Part shown: in pieces, positions 12,001-24,064 of the stretch
Layout: the number at the start of each line of letters is the position of its first letter
Numbering within the stretch: position 1 is the stretch's first letter
DNA from: Dallia pectoralis
Lineage: Eukaryota; Chordata; Actinopteri; Esociformes; Umbridae
Reading direction: 5' to 3'
NCBI GenBank assembly: GCA_029465975.1
Contig: CM055728.1
Coordinates: forward strand, 28,788,552-28,852,551
DNA length: 64,000 nucleotides
Notes under the pieces: model-generated
What the model saw: only the letters and a program-made list of their open reading frames with translations
Database searches by the model: none
Told to the model about the DNA's origin: nothing
Position numbers and translations under genes: made by a program

Positions 12001-15000
12001 GGAACCTGTCCGAAGACAACATCCACTTGGAGCTATTTAGGGGACGGGAGACACTGGAGGTATTTCTATTGACTTCTGAAAGGATGACACTGGGCTGCAT
12101 ATACGTATATGATTTCAGTTTAACTATTGGGTGTGTGTTGATAGTTTTCTCTGGGGTCTCTCCTCTCTTTTCTTTCCTCCCTCCCAGTCTCTGGCATTCA
12201 CTCTTTTATTTTTCCTGGGTTATCATCACTCTTTCTCTTCCTGACTGTCTCTCTTTTCCGCTCTATTTTCAGACTCTTAAGGTGCTGTGTCTTGACAGTA
12301 AGCGCAGTAAGATCCTTCAGAAACTAGAGTTGTGTCTGGACATTATAGAAGGGACAATAGAGAGGGTCTCTAGCACAGCAGAGGTGCTTGGAGCTGTACA
12401 CCAGGTAATATCCTCCACACAGGCATTACTACACAGACATTAACACACAGACATTACCACACAGACATTAGCAGACAGACATTAGCAGACAGACATTTCC
12501 ACACAGACATTACCACACATACATTACCACACAGACATTACCACACATACATTACCACACAGACATTACCACACATACATTACCACACAGACATTACCAC
12601 ACAGACATTACCACACATACATTACCACACAGACATTACCACACAGACATTACCACACATACATTACCACACAGACATTACCACACATACATTACCACAC
12701 AGACATTACCACACATACATTACCCCAGGCCTTTTCCTCAGGTCTTTTCCTCAAAGAAAGAAACTTTTCAATACATTTTCCGCATTTATTTCTGAGGGGT
12801 ATGTATTTAAAATGTAATTTTTTTCAGCACCCATCTTTGAAATACCCTATAACCTTTTCCCGTAAGGGTTCCTCCACAGTTTCAATGTGGAGAACCCCTA
12901 CAGGAACCTCTGGGGAACCTTTTCTTTTGAACGTGTAGACAATCTGCAGGCGTGCTCTGTGTGGCAGGAGGCACGTGTGAGTAGAGCGATGGATCTGATG
13001 TTCAGTCATGTGGAGAACCTGAGGAGTTGTCATGAGAGAAACGGCACGCAGCTGGATGACACCAAGAACATCCAGGATAAAGGCTCCCGAAGGATCCTCA
13101 GAGACCCCGAAGGTACATCCCCACTGTTTGGGTTCAAAGCTGGGGTCTCCCGCCACAAATGAGGTTGTGTTAGCCAGGTGAGCTAAAGGCAAGGCCCAGG
13201 TCTTATATAAGTATATGCCTGGAGAAGACAGCAGGCGTCACTTTGTGTCCCAAATCAGTTTGTAACTTAGTTTTGACCAGAGGCCAGTTTTAGAGGTTCC
13301 AATCACAGATGATATGAGAAGCACATATTAGAGTTGCTAACAGACACTGGCTTTCCATAAATTCTGTACTTTTACATACATTATTAAAATATCCTGGTTA
13401 AAACAATTCTGAAATCCTACTTATTCCATTCTTATGCTGTTATTCTTTAATCTGGAATTTCTGGAAAATATTCAAATCTGCGGGGGGGATATAATCACTG
13501 GCTTACAGGATCTGTTGCTATCTGACTGGTGTGAGTGATCGTTTTGCAGATGGAAAGTTCAAGGAGAGGTCCAGTAAGATCTCTCAGCAGGTCAGAGCTC
13601 TTTGTTAGGTCTTCATGAAGATAAAATTCAAAACTTTCAAATCCCTTTCCGTTCACTCTTCTTGTTTCTTCTGTCAATTTCCTCCTTGTTCTTCTAGTTG
13701 CACTTCGGTGTGAGTCGTCGAAGAGTCAGCGTTGAGCTGATCACCAAACAAGTCCAGGTTTAAATAATTACAATTCCTCTTTAAATGCTACATCCATTTA
13801 AATAAAAATGCATGCTTAAACACACGCCGAGACCAACTATCTGCCTGTTTTGTTCCTTAGGAAAAAAGAAAACGAGCAAGAGTGCTGCACAGATCACTGT
13901 CATTAAACAACGTGCTAGGGGAAAATGTTTGTCCTCAGACTCGTCTTCATCAATGGCCTCCATCACAGAGTCTTCTGACCCGGCTGCATCAATGGCCTCC
14001 ATCCCTGAGTCTTCAGAGCCATCTTCATCACTGGCCTCCATTCCTGAGTCCTCAGAGCCATCTTTATCAATGGCCTCCATCACAGAGTCCTCAGACCAGT
14101 CTTCATCACTGGCCTCCTTCACAGAATCCAAGCCTTGTGTCACGGAGAAGACAACCCTTGTGGATGACAGGTAATTTATGTACAGTATATCTGAATGCTA
14201 GGGCTAAACAGCAATCACAGACAGACACCACCACAATTGTAACTTTTTGTTCATTAAAGAATTCCCAAACCCGCAGCTGTCTGGTCACCACCTGGACCTG
14301 CCCGTTCTCCAGCACGCATATCAGTCAGCCGGTCCGTTTACACAAACAAGCCAAATAAAGTGGTCACCAAACAGACAAGCAGTACCAGGTACAGTAAAGC
14401 ACCGTGAGCAATCACACGCGTGTTCAGTGATACGACAACAGCATGTTTGACGACTGGGTGAACAGAGCCCTTGTTTGTTGTATCTCAAATGACATGAAAT
14501 GTGTGTCTGGGGTAAAGTTCCTCGATGGAGCCTCTATTAAGAATCCGGAGGAGAGGAAAGGCAGCGCTGGAGAGAACTGACAGGAGGAAAGATGACCAAG
14601 AAAAAACAAAATCGATGTCAAGCATTAAACGGAAACCTGGGCCGTAAGTACTAAATGACTTACACTTTCTTCATTTAGCCGATACTCTCATCCAGAATGG
14701 CTCACAGTTGTTAAGTATGGAATATTCTTTTGTAAGGGTGAGGAGAGAAGATGAGCCAATGGGAAGTGAGGTAGTATTAGGTGAGGTAGTATTAGGTGAG
14801 GTAGTATTAGGTATCCATTACAATATGAGGCCCGGTTAGGACATTTTGCCAGGGCGTCTGGCTAACCCCTTTAAAATGGGCTAGATGCAGAACTCTGGCT
14901 CCTATATTATTACCACAATAAAAGCTTTTTGCGTCAACGGTTTTTACAGCCATATTGTTCCATACGTAAGTACGGAACAGCCATGACAGTGACACAAAGC

Positions 15001-15142
15001 TTGTTTCTTTAGGTGTGGCCTCATCTGCAGAGAGCGCCCCCTGGCTCACTGGCACCGGTACTGGTTGAACTTGGTTGTGGCGCTCAGTTGTGTGGTAATA
15101 CTCATCTTCCTCCTCTGGCTTGTTCCCGAACTCCTGCTGTGA
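9040..15142 (+). CDS. irag2: IRAG/LRMP-family, tail-anchored ER coiled-coil protein
   Basis: The IRAG family (IRAG1/MRVI1, IRAG2/LRMP/Jaw1) comprises ER tail-anchored coiled-coil proteins that associate with IP3 receptors. Thirteen coding exons fit one frame: 9040-9069, 9177-9246, 9500-9575, 11749-11776, 11919-12059, 12273-12404, 12950-13112, 13550-13590, 13698-13757, 13869-14170, 14260-14388, 14518-14643, 15013-15142 (1428 nt, 475 aa). The diagnostic block is in exons 3-6: GLNSAEMTEDQVE, then IALAFRSDQFTLQQRLLTEE, then a long coiled coil. Exon 8-9 carries the SRRRVSVEL motif typical of the family. Exon 10 is Ser/Glu-rich with five 13-residue repeats. The last exon is a single C-terminal membrane segment (LNLVVALSCVVILIFLLWL) ending PELLL. 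Length favours IRAG2 over the longer IRAG1, but orthology is uncertain. Exon 10 needs the AAAAAG acceptor at 13868 to keep frame. Confidence 0.8.
9576..11603 (+). repeat. 52-nt array of 39 duplicated exon 3 ends with splice donor
   Basis: Directly after irag2-like exon 3 come 39 tandem units of exactly 52 nt (2028 bases). Each unit has 18 intron-type bases (GTAATATGTGTGTATTAT) followed by a copy of the last 34 bases of exon 3, ending CTCAACAG before the next GTAATATG. Units differ only at a few positions (cAgAG/cCgAG, gACtc/gGCtc, GTGTGT/GTGTTT). The array thus contains 39 copies of the real 5' splice site, and intron 3 is nearly all array. Confidence 0.97.
12421..12724 (+). repeat. 12-14 bp minisatellite after irag2-like exon 6
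   Basis: Tandem copies of ACATTACCACACAG and ACATTACCACACAT variants begin about 15 bases after the exon 6 donor (12405). They fill the first half of intron 6. Confidence 0.92.
12850..12940. mobile_element. Possible degenerate GGTTCC/GGAACC interspersed element
   Basis: Clustered GGTTCCTCC, GAACCCCTACAGG and GGGGAACC motifs resemble the teleost interspersed repeats built on GGTTCT/AGAACC. A similar degenerate cluster occurs at 20930-21115. No clear ends or target-site duplication are visible, so this is tentative. Confidence 0.25.
13949..14135 (+). repeat. Coding 39-nt repeat in irag2-like exon 10
   Basis: Five tandem 39-nt units in frame encode 13-residue copies of S-(M/L)-A-S-(I/F)-(T/P)-E-S-S-(D/E)-(P/Q)-x-x. 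This gives a Ser-rich acidic linker. It is a minisatellite inside coding sequence, and copy number can change length without breaking frame. Confidence 0.85.
14760..14812 (+). repeat. 16-bp short tandem repeat
   Basis: Three to four copies of GTGAGGTAGTATTAG in intron 12 of the irag2-like gene, about 115 bases after the exon 12 donor. Confidence 0.85.
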
Positions 15143-15318
15143 AAGTAATTTCTGGTGATAACCTTCACCACAAACCCCTTCTGAAGGAGACCGACAGAAC
15201 AAACTGACAGACATGCAGACACACAAACACAGAGACAGACAGGCAGGCATACAGGCAGAAAGACAGGCAGACAGGGCACATGATGGCACAGCTTCACCCA
15301 ACATTCCTATTTCACATA

Positions 15319-15324
15319 ATTAAA
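15319..15324 (+). terminator. Candidate poly(A) signal of the irag2-like gene
   Basis: ATTAAA 177 bases past the stop at 15142, in AT-rich sequence. It is a plausible polyadenylation signal. Confidence 0.4.
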
Positions 15325-15439
15325 AATATGTTTTACATGTTTATTATATGTGTTATTTGCGTGTAATTCCACATGTAATATGCTGGTGTTTGCAACAGTC
15401 ACATGTTATAGAGGCACTGTGTAGAATCTAACGTTTTAG

Positions 15440-15640
15440 ACTGAATGTAAATGGTAAATGCTGCGCTTTTATATAGCGCTTTTATCCAAAGCGCTTTACA
15501 GATCCTGCGTCACATTCACCCATTCATTCACTCATTCATACACTGACGACCGCGTCTACCATGCAAGGCGACGCAAGGCTCGCCAGGAGCGCTGGGGTTA
15601 GGTGTCTTGCTCATCGACAATTTCCCAGGAATGGAGATTG
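15440..15640. mobile_element. Teleost interspersed repeat (TATATAGCGCTTTTATCC type)
   Basis: The block AATGGTAAATG, then TATATAGCGCTTTTATCC, AAAGCGCTTTACAG, CATTCACCCATTCATTCAC and GTGTCTTGCTCA is the familiar backbone of a very common fish repeat, generally a LINE/SINE-type 3' region. It lies in intergenic sequence between the irag2-like gene and inava. Exact ends and family need a repeat library. Confidence 0.7.
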
Positions 15641-17064
15641 TAAACTTCTACACGTTATCCCCTAAAACAAGACTGATAGTACTAAATAGTCCAAGGTGGT
15701 TTAAGGTTAGGGGATAGTACTAGATAGTCCAGGATGGTTTAGGGTTGTAGGACAGTACTACCAGTGTCTAAAGCGGTTACGAAGAGACTACAAGTCAATG
15801 CAAAACTGTACGATGAGCCGGCGAGAAAGTTCCAATTGGGAAGATTCTGAACAATTCTGCAGAAATAAATATGAAGAGTTGAAACATTAGCCTAAAAACA
15901 TTCTTGCAAATTTTTGTTTATAATTTATTTAAACTTGGGTTTATGCTAGTAATAAAATACAAATATTGCATATGTCACCATCAAGGCAACAACAAAAAAT
16001 ACTTTTCTTAGAAAATGGCACTTGACAAGTAGTCATAAAAAGCCTTTTTACTATAAATAAACAAACAATATCAAGCACACACATTCAACTGGTTAGTACC
16101 AGAAAACCCACACTCTGTAAAAACAGTCAACAGAATCAGATTTCATGCTTAGAAATTAGAAACAAAACAATCTTAGGTTAACATACAATCAATGTTTAAA
16201 ATGTTAACATTCAAACTATTCATGATATTGTTAGTGTAATACAGCTATTCATGTTGTTGTTAGTGTGATATAGCTTAAGGCAAAACAGCAACTTGCTAGC
16301 ATTTCTATTGCTTATTCAAAATGTATTTAAAAGGAATACAATCAATTGATGGCTTTAGAGTCCTAGCTATGTTGTTCCTATATTTCTATAGTTAACTTTA
16401 TAGTTAAAATCAAAGAAACGCATGGATGTGCATAAAATAAATTAAGAAATTATTATATTAGAAGAGTTTTAACTTTACCACTCTGTGTTTAGTAGATAAA
16501 GAGTGAAATCATAGATAAACATTTTATGCAGTAAAGAAATTATTAAATTAGGAACGCTGTAAGTGAATCTTTTGTGCAAGTGTCCAGGACACGGAATACA
16601 TTCTACAGTAGGCTATCTTCAAACGTTAAAGTCAATTACACATTCACGAAACCTGTTACAAAAACATACAACATTGTGTACTGGTGATTTTATATCACCT
16701 TTAGAAAATTATCTAAGTCACTTAGGTTACGATGTCATATTGCTTCACATAAGGCATTAAATAAAGTCCTACGATCTGACGTGGCAGAGCTAGACTCTTT
16801 TCATCGCACACAACAAGTCAAGTCTCGTCGTCTGCATTTTGTTAAGGGCAACTGTCCCTCACCTGGCACATAATCTCACAGAGAATCTACTGAATCCATA
16901 GATGGCATATAGAGGCATATTCGACCAATCAGGATGAGTGTCTGTAACACAGCTCCAGCAGGTAGACTCAGCACGGGTAAAGAAGAAAGCCACACCTCCA
17001 GGTTGTAGAATAGACATGGTATATGCTGCAGATTTCACAGCGTACACTGCACATGCGGCTACGG
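15641..17064. other. AT-rich spacer, probably includes the inava 3' UTR
   Basis: No exon is recognised. Because inava ends at 17065 on the minus strand, the right part of this stretch should be its 3' UTR. The rest is AT-rich without clear features. Confidence 0.4.
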
Positions 17065-20000
17065 TTACACCTGGCTGACGATCTCTGAGTCCTCCGCTAC
17101 AAACCACTGCATTGGGGTACCGTCCTCTGCTCGCTGGAGAATCACCGTCCGGTGGGAACCCTGGAACAACAGAACACATTTAACTAACCGTCGTTGCATT
17201 CGTCTGGTTGCACGTCTGCTGTATGTTTAAATGTGTCAACAGGAGATGCTGGCTGTGCTCTGATGTAATATGGTGGAGACAGTCTGTAGATGTGTTACGG
17301 TGGAGACAGTCTGTAGATGTGTTACGGTGGTGACAGTCTGTAGATGTGTTACGGTGGTGGCAGTCTGTAGATGTGTTACGGTGGTGACAGTCTGTAGATG
17401 TGTTACGGTGGTGAGAGTCTGTAGATGTGTTTTACGGTGGTGACAGTCTGTAGATGTGTTTTACGGTGGTGACAGTCTGTAGATGTGTTTTACGGTGGTG
17501 ACAGTCTGTAGATGTGTTACGGTGGTGACAGTCTGTAGATGTGTTACGGTGGTGACATTCTGTCTGTATCCTCACCTGCATATAAGGGGGAGGGGAAGTG
17601 GGGCTCTTGATTCGGAATGACCCCTGCCGCTCCAGGGAACACGGGCCTGACGTCTGGAACTGATTCTGACTCTGGAAGTGGTTCCGCTGGTGCCAGGACT
17701 TGAGCTCCTCTGACACCATCTGCCTGGGCAGGAGCCGAGCAGGGTGGTTGGGGTACTCCCTTAGGGACGGGGTACGTACCAGACGAGTGTATGGGGGCGG
17801 GGGCTTCAGAACTCGTTCGGGGAAAGACGGCGGGTGCCCGGGTCCCTCAGGCTGCTGGTCGGGCTGCAGAGCCCGGGGGGGAGGAGGGTAAAGGCCGTTC
17901 GCCAGAGGGCTGCCTCGGACCTGGGAAGAAACTGGGGAAGCGATGTCTTCTGCGGCTCTCCGTCTTAGGCTGGGAGAGGACTGGTGCTGGCTGTTGTTGT
18001 AAATCCCCCTAGGACTGTTAGAGACATTTAAAACGGTGGGACTTTGTGCTCCGTAGTGAAAGCCGTAGGGGGGAGGGCAGAGCTTGGGGATCTCAGTGGG
18101 TGCGCGGCTCTCTCTGTCCTGGGGTCGGTCACGACTCGGTGAGCCGGTGTTGGAGGGGACAGAGTGTTCGGAGCTGCTGTCCTCAGAGCTGGACTGGTAC
18201 ACACCCAGAGGTGAGTACTGTGGAGACCGAACCATGAACTCTGGCTTCCTGCGTGGCAACTTGGCCCGTCCACGTCCCTCATTTGGGTCGGTGCTGGGCT
18301 TACTTCTGTAAAGCCTGGGTGAAGAAAAATCATAGAAGGGAGAGTAAGCCACTGTGATTTTATTTCCCAGTACAATTTATGTTTGCCACATAACCACAAT
18401 AAAAACACTTAGGGTTGACCTTGTTACAGTGTTGGTGTTCTGTCTTACGGGCGTTGACGTTCTGTCTTACGGGCGTTGGCCTTCTGTCTTTAGGGCGTTG
18501 ACGTTCTGTCTTACGGGCGTTGGCGTTCTGTCTTGCGGGCGTTGGCGTTCTGTCTTACGGGCGTTGGCGTTCTGTCTTACGGGCGTTGGCGTTCTGTCTT
18601 ACGGGCGTTGGCGTTCTGTCTTACGGGCGTTGGCGTTCTGTCTTACGGGCGTTGGCGTTCTGTCTTACGGGCGTTGGCGTTCTGTCTTACGGGCGTTGGC
18701 GTTCTGTCTTACGGGCGTTGGCGTTCTGTCTTACGGGCGTTGGCGTTCTGTCTTACGGGCGTTGGCGTTCTGTCTTACGGGCGTTGGCGTTCTGTCTTAC
18801 GGGCTTGGCGTTCTGTCTTACTGCATGGTCATCATGGTCGCGGTGTTGGCATTGGTGGTTTACCTGAAGGACTGTGAGTATTGTCTGCGTACGTGCAGCT
18901 CTGGAGTAGAGGGAGCGCTGCAGGAGTGGGTCTGTCCATGACGTACAGCCAGGTTCTTAATGGAGGGGAAGTGGGATGGGAGGACTCTGCTGTCTGCAGG
19001 GAACACTGGAATCCCCACTGGACTGCTGCTCAGGGAGACAGGAAGCGAAGGTCACAGTCGTACAATACATGCGGAGTAAACTAAATCTGTTTTGATGGGC
19101 TTCTGAGCTGATACTCTTAGTAAGGTGGGCCAGCTCGCTGATCTAGTCCACATTTATAAATTCACACAGCATTTTGATCCGAAACCTAAGTTTGCCTGGG
19201 CTCTTACCTGGACCTGCTGCTGCACGCAGACAGGGGTTTCTCAGGTTTCAGATAGGGCTGGTCCAGACTCGACTCCTTCCAGGGAGAGTTCTGGATTGGG
19301 GAGCGCTCTGGGTACTCCACACTGCAGCTGGATCCCACACTGGAGACCTGGGTCTGCTCCACACTGCAGCTGGATCCCACACTGGAGACCTGGGTCTGCT
19401 CCAGACTGCAGCCAGTGCCGAGGATCTGGCTCTGGTCAGAGGTGTACAGGAGGCTGCTCTCTGAGGAGTACTGGATAGACCGGGATCGTGGAGAAGACTG
19501 CAGGAGTGGGTCGGAAGACCCAGAGTGACATAGAGGCTCCACGTCTGTGGACACGGACAACGGAAAGGTTCAGATATAATGTCATCTCTCATTCCAAGGT
19601 ATATCCTCATAAATGTCCAGGAGGACCAATGTGGCAAGCTTGGCCTTGGCCTTGTCCTCCAGCATAAAAATCTGTGAGAAACTTTCCCATGAGTCCCAAC
19701 ATCTCCTGATGACGAATACCTTACTCAGCTTGTCTACTCCTTCAAATTCCATGGTCACTCCTACTAAAGTCATGTTTGAGTCATTAACATCCCAGGCGTA
19801 TCTGTGAGCTGGTCAGACATTATAATACTTGTGGTTTTATTTTACAGGCATTATTAGTGTTAGTAACTCACCGTCGTCCAGGGCAACACCATCAGACAGG
19901 GAACTATCGTCGGACAGACACAGATCTGGTGAGACAAAATGTAATTTCCAGTTAGCGGAAGGGGTTGTGGAACCCTGTTATTTATACGCGATTTAAAAAA

Positions 20001-21623
20001 AAAAAGACAATTCCTACATTCAAACCGCCGTGGTGTCGAGTGAGAATTTACTGACACCCTAAAGACTGCAGAGCCCAATGTGTCCAGGAGGGGGCAGAAG
20101 CACGAAGAACACTCACCTAGGTGTTTGGCTGAGTTGTTCTTCTGGTTGGTGGGTGGAGAGGAACACTCATTTCGGATCCGGTACTGGAACACAGCGTCCT
20201 GCAGGTCCTTGACTTTTCTCTCCTCTCTTTTACACTGCTGCAGCCTGCTCTTCTTCTGTGGTTTGGACAGGTGGTCCTCCACTGACAGTCTCCGAGCCGC
20301 CTCATAGATCTGGAGCTGCAAGGCCAAATCTGCCTCTAGGGAGTTGAGCTTTGAATCCTGAGGGGAACAGGGAGGAAATACTTTCTAGCGCCACTGGCAG
20401 ATCTAAAGTTCAGGAGGGATCAGCCACTAAATGACACCTAATTATAAAGAGGAACTACTTCAAAATTGAGTTTTTGTTAAGACCAACTCCAGAACATAGC
20501 GACTAATATATCATATTATAGCGGTGTATTAGGTGTTCATGTACCTCTCCACCCTGACGGATGAGACTGTCGTCCAGTTTGAAGGTTGCTCCGATTCTTC
20601 GGCGAATGCGAGGGGGTTTCTCGTGAGGAAGAAGAGGGAAGTCTGACGACAGTTTGCCTGTCAACTCCTGCGAGGCAAATCCAAAGTCAAGTTGATTGTA
20701 ATCGCAAGCTTCTCGCGTTTTCACCACAACAAGATAATGACACGAACTCTACTGCTAAAGGGGGTACCACAGAATGTACAGTCTGGATTTAGAATCAACT
20801 AAATAGATTAGTAGACATCCGGATTAATAGCACTTAGTGTAATGGGATCTATGCAAGATGAATATACACCTAAAACGGGATTAGGAATCAAGCTCCCAAA
20901 TGTAGCCAGAAGCTGCTTGAATAGGGAGCGCTTGTCTAATTAGGGTTTTGTTTCGTTCCAGAGAGAACCTTTTGGATTCAACTAGAAGCCTTTCCTTTAG
21001 TACCTAGTTATACCAGGAACAGAATGCTGTTGTGTATGGAAGCAAAAAGGTGTTCCCCCCGGAACCAAAACAAGGCTTCATCCACACAAACGTCAGAAGC
21101 ACCCTTTCGGGTTAAACTTTGAGCACTTCCTGCTGGTTGGGTAGGTAAAACAGTGTGTGTAAGCACTCACGGCCTCTCTGACGCAAAGCTTCTTGAGCTC
21201 CAGCACACAAAGTTCCAGCCTCTCCTCCAGAGCCTGGTGCTTTAGCCTCATGACCCTGGTGTGTGTGCTCAGGTCCTTCACCTGTGTCGTGGGGCTGTCA
21301 GAACCTGAATCACACAGGACAGGAGGTTAACCAGAGTCAATTCACACTGAGCATATTCCACATCCATGTCACCACGGCATCAAACTTCTAGAACAACATT
21401 AACAATATTAACAACCAGCTACCCTACATTCACTAACCCTCCACCATCCCAAATGCACAGTCAATATCAAAATATAGGATTACTGCAAGGCTTGTTTTCG
21501 GTCTGAGTGTTCAGGGGAGTAGCGTTTAGCTTGTCAACGTGTTGAGCTCTTACCGGAGTTCAGCATAATCCCACTGTCACTGTCACTGATCTCCTCTTTG
21601 TGTAGAACCTCTGTATCCATCAT
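17065..21623 (-). CDS. inava: Innate immunity activator protein (INAVA, C1orf106 family)
   Basis: INAVA is a scaffold that binds cytohesins/ARNO, steadies epithelial adherens junctions and promotes pattern-receptor signalling. Nine coding exons on the minus strand: 21554-21623, 21171-21304, 20545-20667, 20117-20357, 19872-19925, 19208-19544, 18864-19028, 17576-18314, 17065-17160. They total 1959 nt, 652 aa, against about 660 in human. The N-terminal CUPID (DUF3338) domain spans roughly residues 25-190. It shows RLELCVLELKKLCVREAELTG, then RIRRRIGATFKLDDS, then LALQLQIYEAARRLS. SSLSDGVALDD follows. The middle is Ser/Pro-rich and disordered, with PPPPYTRLVRTPS motifs. The end TVILQRAEDGTPMQWFVAED matches the conserved INAVA tail. 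The ATG at 21621-21623 is directly followed by a second ATG, and either may be used. The exon 7 acceptor is a GAGCAGCAG tandem, so NAGNAG variation is possible. Confidence 0.9.
17269..17566 (-). repeat. 27-bp minisatellite after inava exon 8
   Basis: About 11 copies of a 27-nt unit (plus strand TGTTACGGTGGTGACAGTC plus TGTAGATG) begin roughly 10-20 bases after the exon 8 donor in transcript orientation. The period is nine codons. Reading through the donor on the minus strand stays open and gives CHHRNTSTD-like repeats, so intron retention would not stop at once. Confidence 0.92.
18431..18822 (-). repeat. 22-bp minisatellite in inava intron 7
   Basis: About 18 copies of GTTGGCGTTCTGTCTTACGG plus GC (22 nt), very homogeneous inside. 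The array starts about 40 bases downstream of the exon 7 donor in transcript orientation. CpG sites recur in every unit. The Val/Leu-rich ORFs across it are spurious. Confidence 0.94.
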
Positions 21624-22295
21624 GGCTGCTCTGGGCTCTGCTACACCGCGTTAAATCGATACCTGTCGGAAAAAAACAATCATCCAAAAAGTCATTAATT
21701 GTATAAATCATTGTTATTTAGACGCTGAACTGAAATTGGGAGAATTACTTGACGTGAAAAAAATGACTAAAAAAAGAACACAATAATATGTAGAACTAAG
21801 TCATCAGTTGCCACGCTCTGTGTTGCACCTCCTTTTAGGAATGGCCCATTGCTACCACCCCCTCCCCATCTGCTTCCCTATTTTCTCCCCAACCTCATTC
21901 CTCCTGCCCCCCTCCTCCATTCCCTCAAACACAATAGAGGGCAGGCCCCCACACTTCACCAACATGTGCCAGAGGACCGGGGTTAATCCAAAACCGGGAG
22001 CCATGGCGACGGTCACGGGGCGAACCGCTGTTACGTGAGGGGAGTGTGTGTGTGTTGTTTTGTGTCGCCGCAAGGCGTGTCCGGGGACACACCCCCCAAC
22101 AGAGAAAAGGAAAGCAGATGGCTGCAGGGCTAGAGAATTACCCCACCACGGGCTGCACCTGTCCTCCTCCCAGCAGTCCCACACAACCCAGCTCTCCATT
22201 CAACCAGTGTCCTCCACAGTAACAACTCTCTAGGGGCTTCAAAGTAGAAGAATGTCTCAATGCTGAGCATGTCTGTAGCACTAGTAAGCACATAT
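21624..22295. other. Upstream flank of inava
   Basis: Probable promoter and 5' UTR of inava (minus strand). Stretches at 21950-22100 are moderately GC-rich with CpGs. No other exon is recognised. Confidence 0.4.
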
Positions 22296-22973
22296 AAAGA
22301 TACTCAGGACTCACATTAAGATACTGATGCTCAGGACTCACATTAAGATACTAAGGACTCACATTTAGATACTAAGGACTCACATTTAGATACTAAGGAC
22401 TCACATTTAGATACTAAGGACTCACATTTAGATACTAAGGACTCACATTTAGATACTCAGGACTCACATTTAGATACTAAGGACTCACATTTAGATACTC
22501 AGGACTCACATTTAGATACTAAGGACTCACATTTAGATACTAAGGACTCACATTTAGATACTAAGGACTCACATTTAGATACTAAGGACTCACATTTAGA
22601 TACTAAGGACTCATATTTAGATACTCAGGACTCACATTTAGATACTAAGGACTCACATTTAGATACTAAGGACTCACATTTAGATACTAAGGACTCACAT
22701 TTAGATACTAAGGACTCACATTTAGATACTAAGGACTCACATTTAGATACTCAGGACTCACATTTAGATACTAAGGACTCACATTTAGATACTCAGGACT
22801 CACATTTAGATACTCAGGACTCACATTTAGATACTCAGGACTCACATTTAGATACTAAGGACTCACATTTAGATACTCAGGACTCACATTTAGATACTCA
22901 GGACTCACATTTAGATACTCAGGACTCACATTTAGATACTCAGGACTCACATTTAGATACTAAGGACTCACAT
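22296..22973. repeat. 21-bp intergenic minisatellite
   Basis: About 32 tandem copies of TAAGGACTCACATTTAGATAC, with a TAAGG/TCAGG variant at one position alternating between units. It is upstream of inava and not inside a recognised gene. Confidence 0.95.
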
Positions 22974-24064
22974 GACCATACTGAACAGTCATGATATCTG
23001 AATAAAATCACACGGTGAAAGTATAAACAACGTTTATGGTCCAGTCTGTTGTGTGTGTTTGTGAGAATGTCCTGTAAAAACATTTTGCTATACACACACA
23101 CACACGCACAAAGCGAATAATAATTTTTTGGGGTTGTATATCAGAAAAACAAGAGCACACAAAGCTTATAAATATGAGTTCTACATCGAAAACACAGCTT
23201 TGTCTTTAAAGAGAAGTGCTAACAATGATTGTAATGAAATCTGACATGAGTCCGGGTGAAATCTGTGAGGAATAATACTAGAAACACCGCCATCTTCTTA
23301 CTGATATTGTGTCATTACAGCTCCTATTCTTCCTAAAAGTCTCAGCCAATCACAAAGCTTATTCTTCGTTGTCCCTAACTAGATGACAGACAACCATTGC
23401 CATCTCTCTGAATTAATCAGATCTAGCCAAAACAACTGATGACATCCGTCTCCTGTCCTGTATCCAGGCCGGAAAACAACTTCACCAGGTCAACAGACGG
23501 ATAGAAATCACTCCTCTACAGACAGCCCCGGTCCTGTTGTGTTGGCCGTGATGGCAGAGCAGGTCCAACTAATCCGCTGGTTCTATCTAGAGATGTTTAG
23601 AGATGGGTATCACCCTGTGGTTGTCCCGAATGACCCCCAACCCCTCCTAGTGCACTAAAACACCTCGCCTGTAATGCCAAGCTAGCCGGGGCACAGGGGT
23701 TTGGGACGTGCCAAATGTCCGTAGAAGAACCCTCGAGGCAGGATGTTATTGTGTCGAATCCCCTCCGGCCCGGTCGGCCCGTCCTCTGGCCATTCACCGG
23801 GGGAAGTCATGTGAAGCAACGACGAGTTAAGAGTGCCGGAGTGGCACAATGACCCCGCTGCTGAATGAACACACAGAAACAAACAAAAGGACCAGCGGGC
23901 CCCTGGTCACCCGCCCTCATAAGCCACTGTGGGTGTGATGACTGCTGACACCTCTAAATCCCGCTCAGAGGAATGGGGTGCCAGCAACAAGGTGCGGGGG
24001 GTTGTTGAATCAGTGCCAGGGGCCACATCCTAAATGGATCTACTGCCTGCACACTTGTTGAGGT
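22974..24064. other. Intergenic, no gene seen
   Basis: A short CA tract lies near 23093. The 23600-24000 segment is GC-richer, but I could not assign an exon or known element to it. Confidence 0.35.

Noticed and set aside
13781..14143. Minus-strand acidic ORF of 120 codons
   Set aside because: Shadow of the coding 39-nt repeat of irag2-like exon 10 on the opposite strand.
13882..14358. Alternative frame of irag2-like exon 10 (His/Trp/Pro-rich)
   Set aside because: It does not join in frame with exons 12-13, and its repeat peptide looks non-protein-like. The Ser/Glu frame joins through to the tail anchor.
20930..21115. GGTTCC/GAACC-rich segment in inava intron 2
   Set aside because: Resembles teleost interspersed repeats but has no clear termini or target duplication, so I do not call it as an element.
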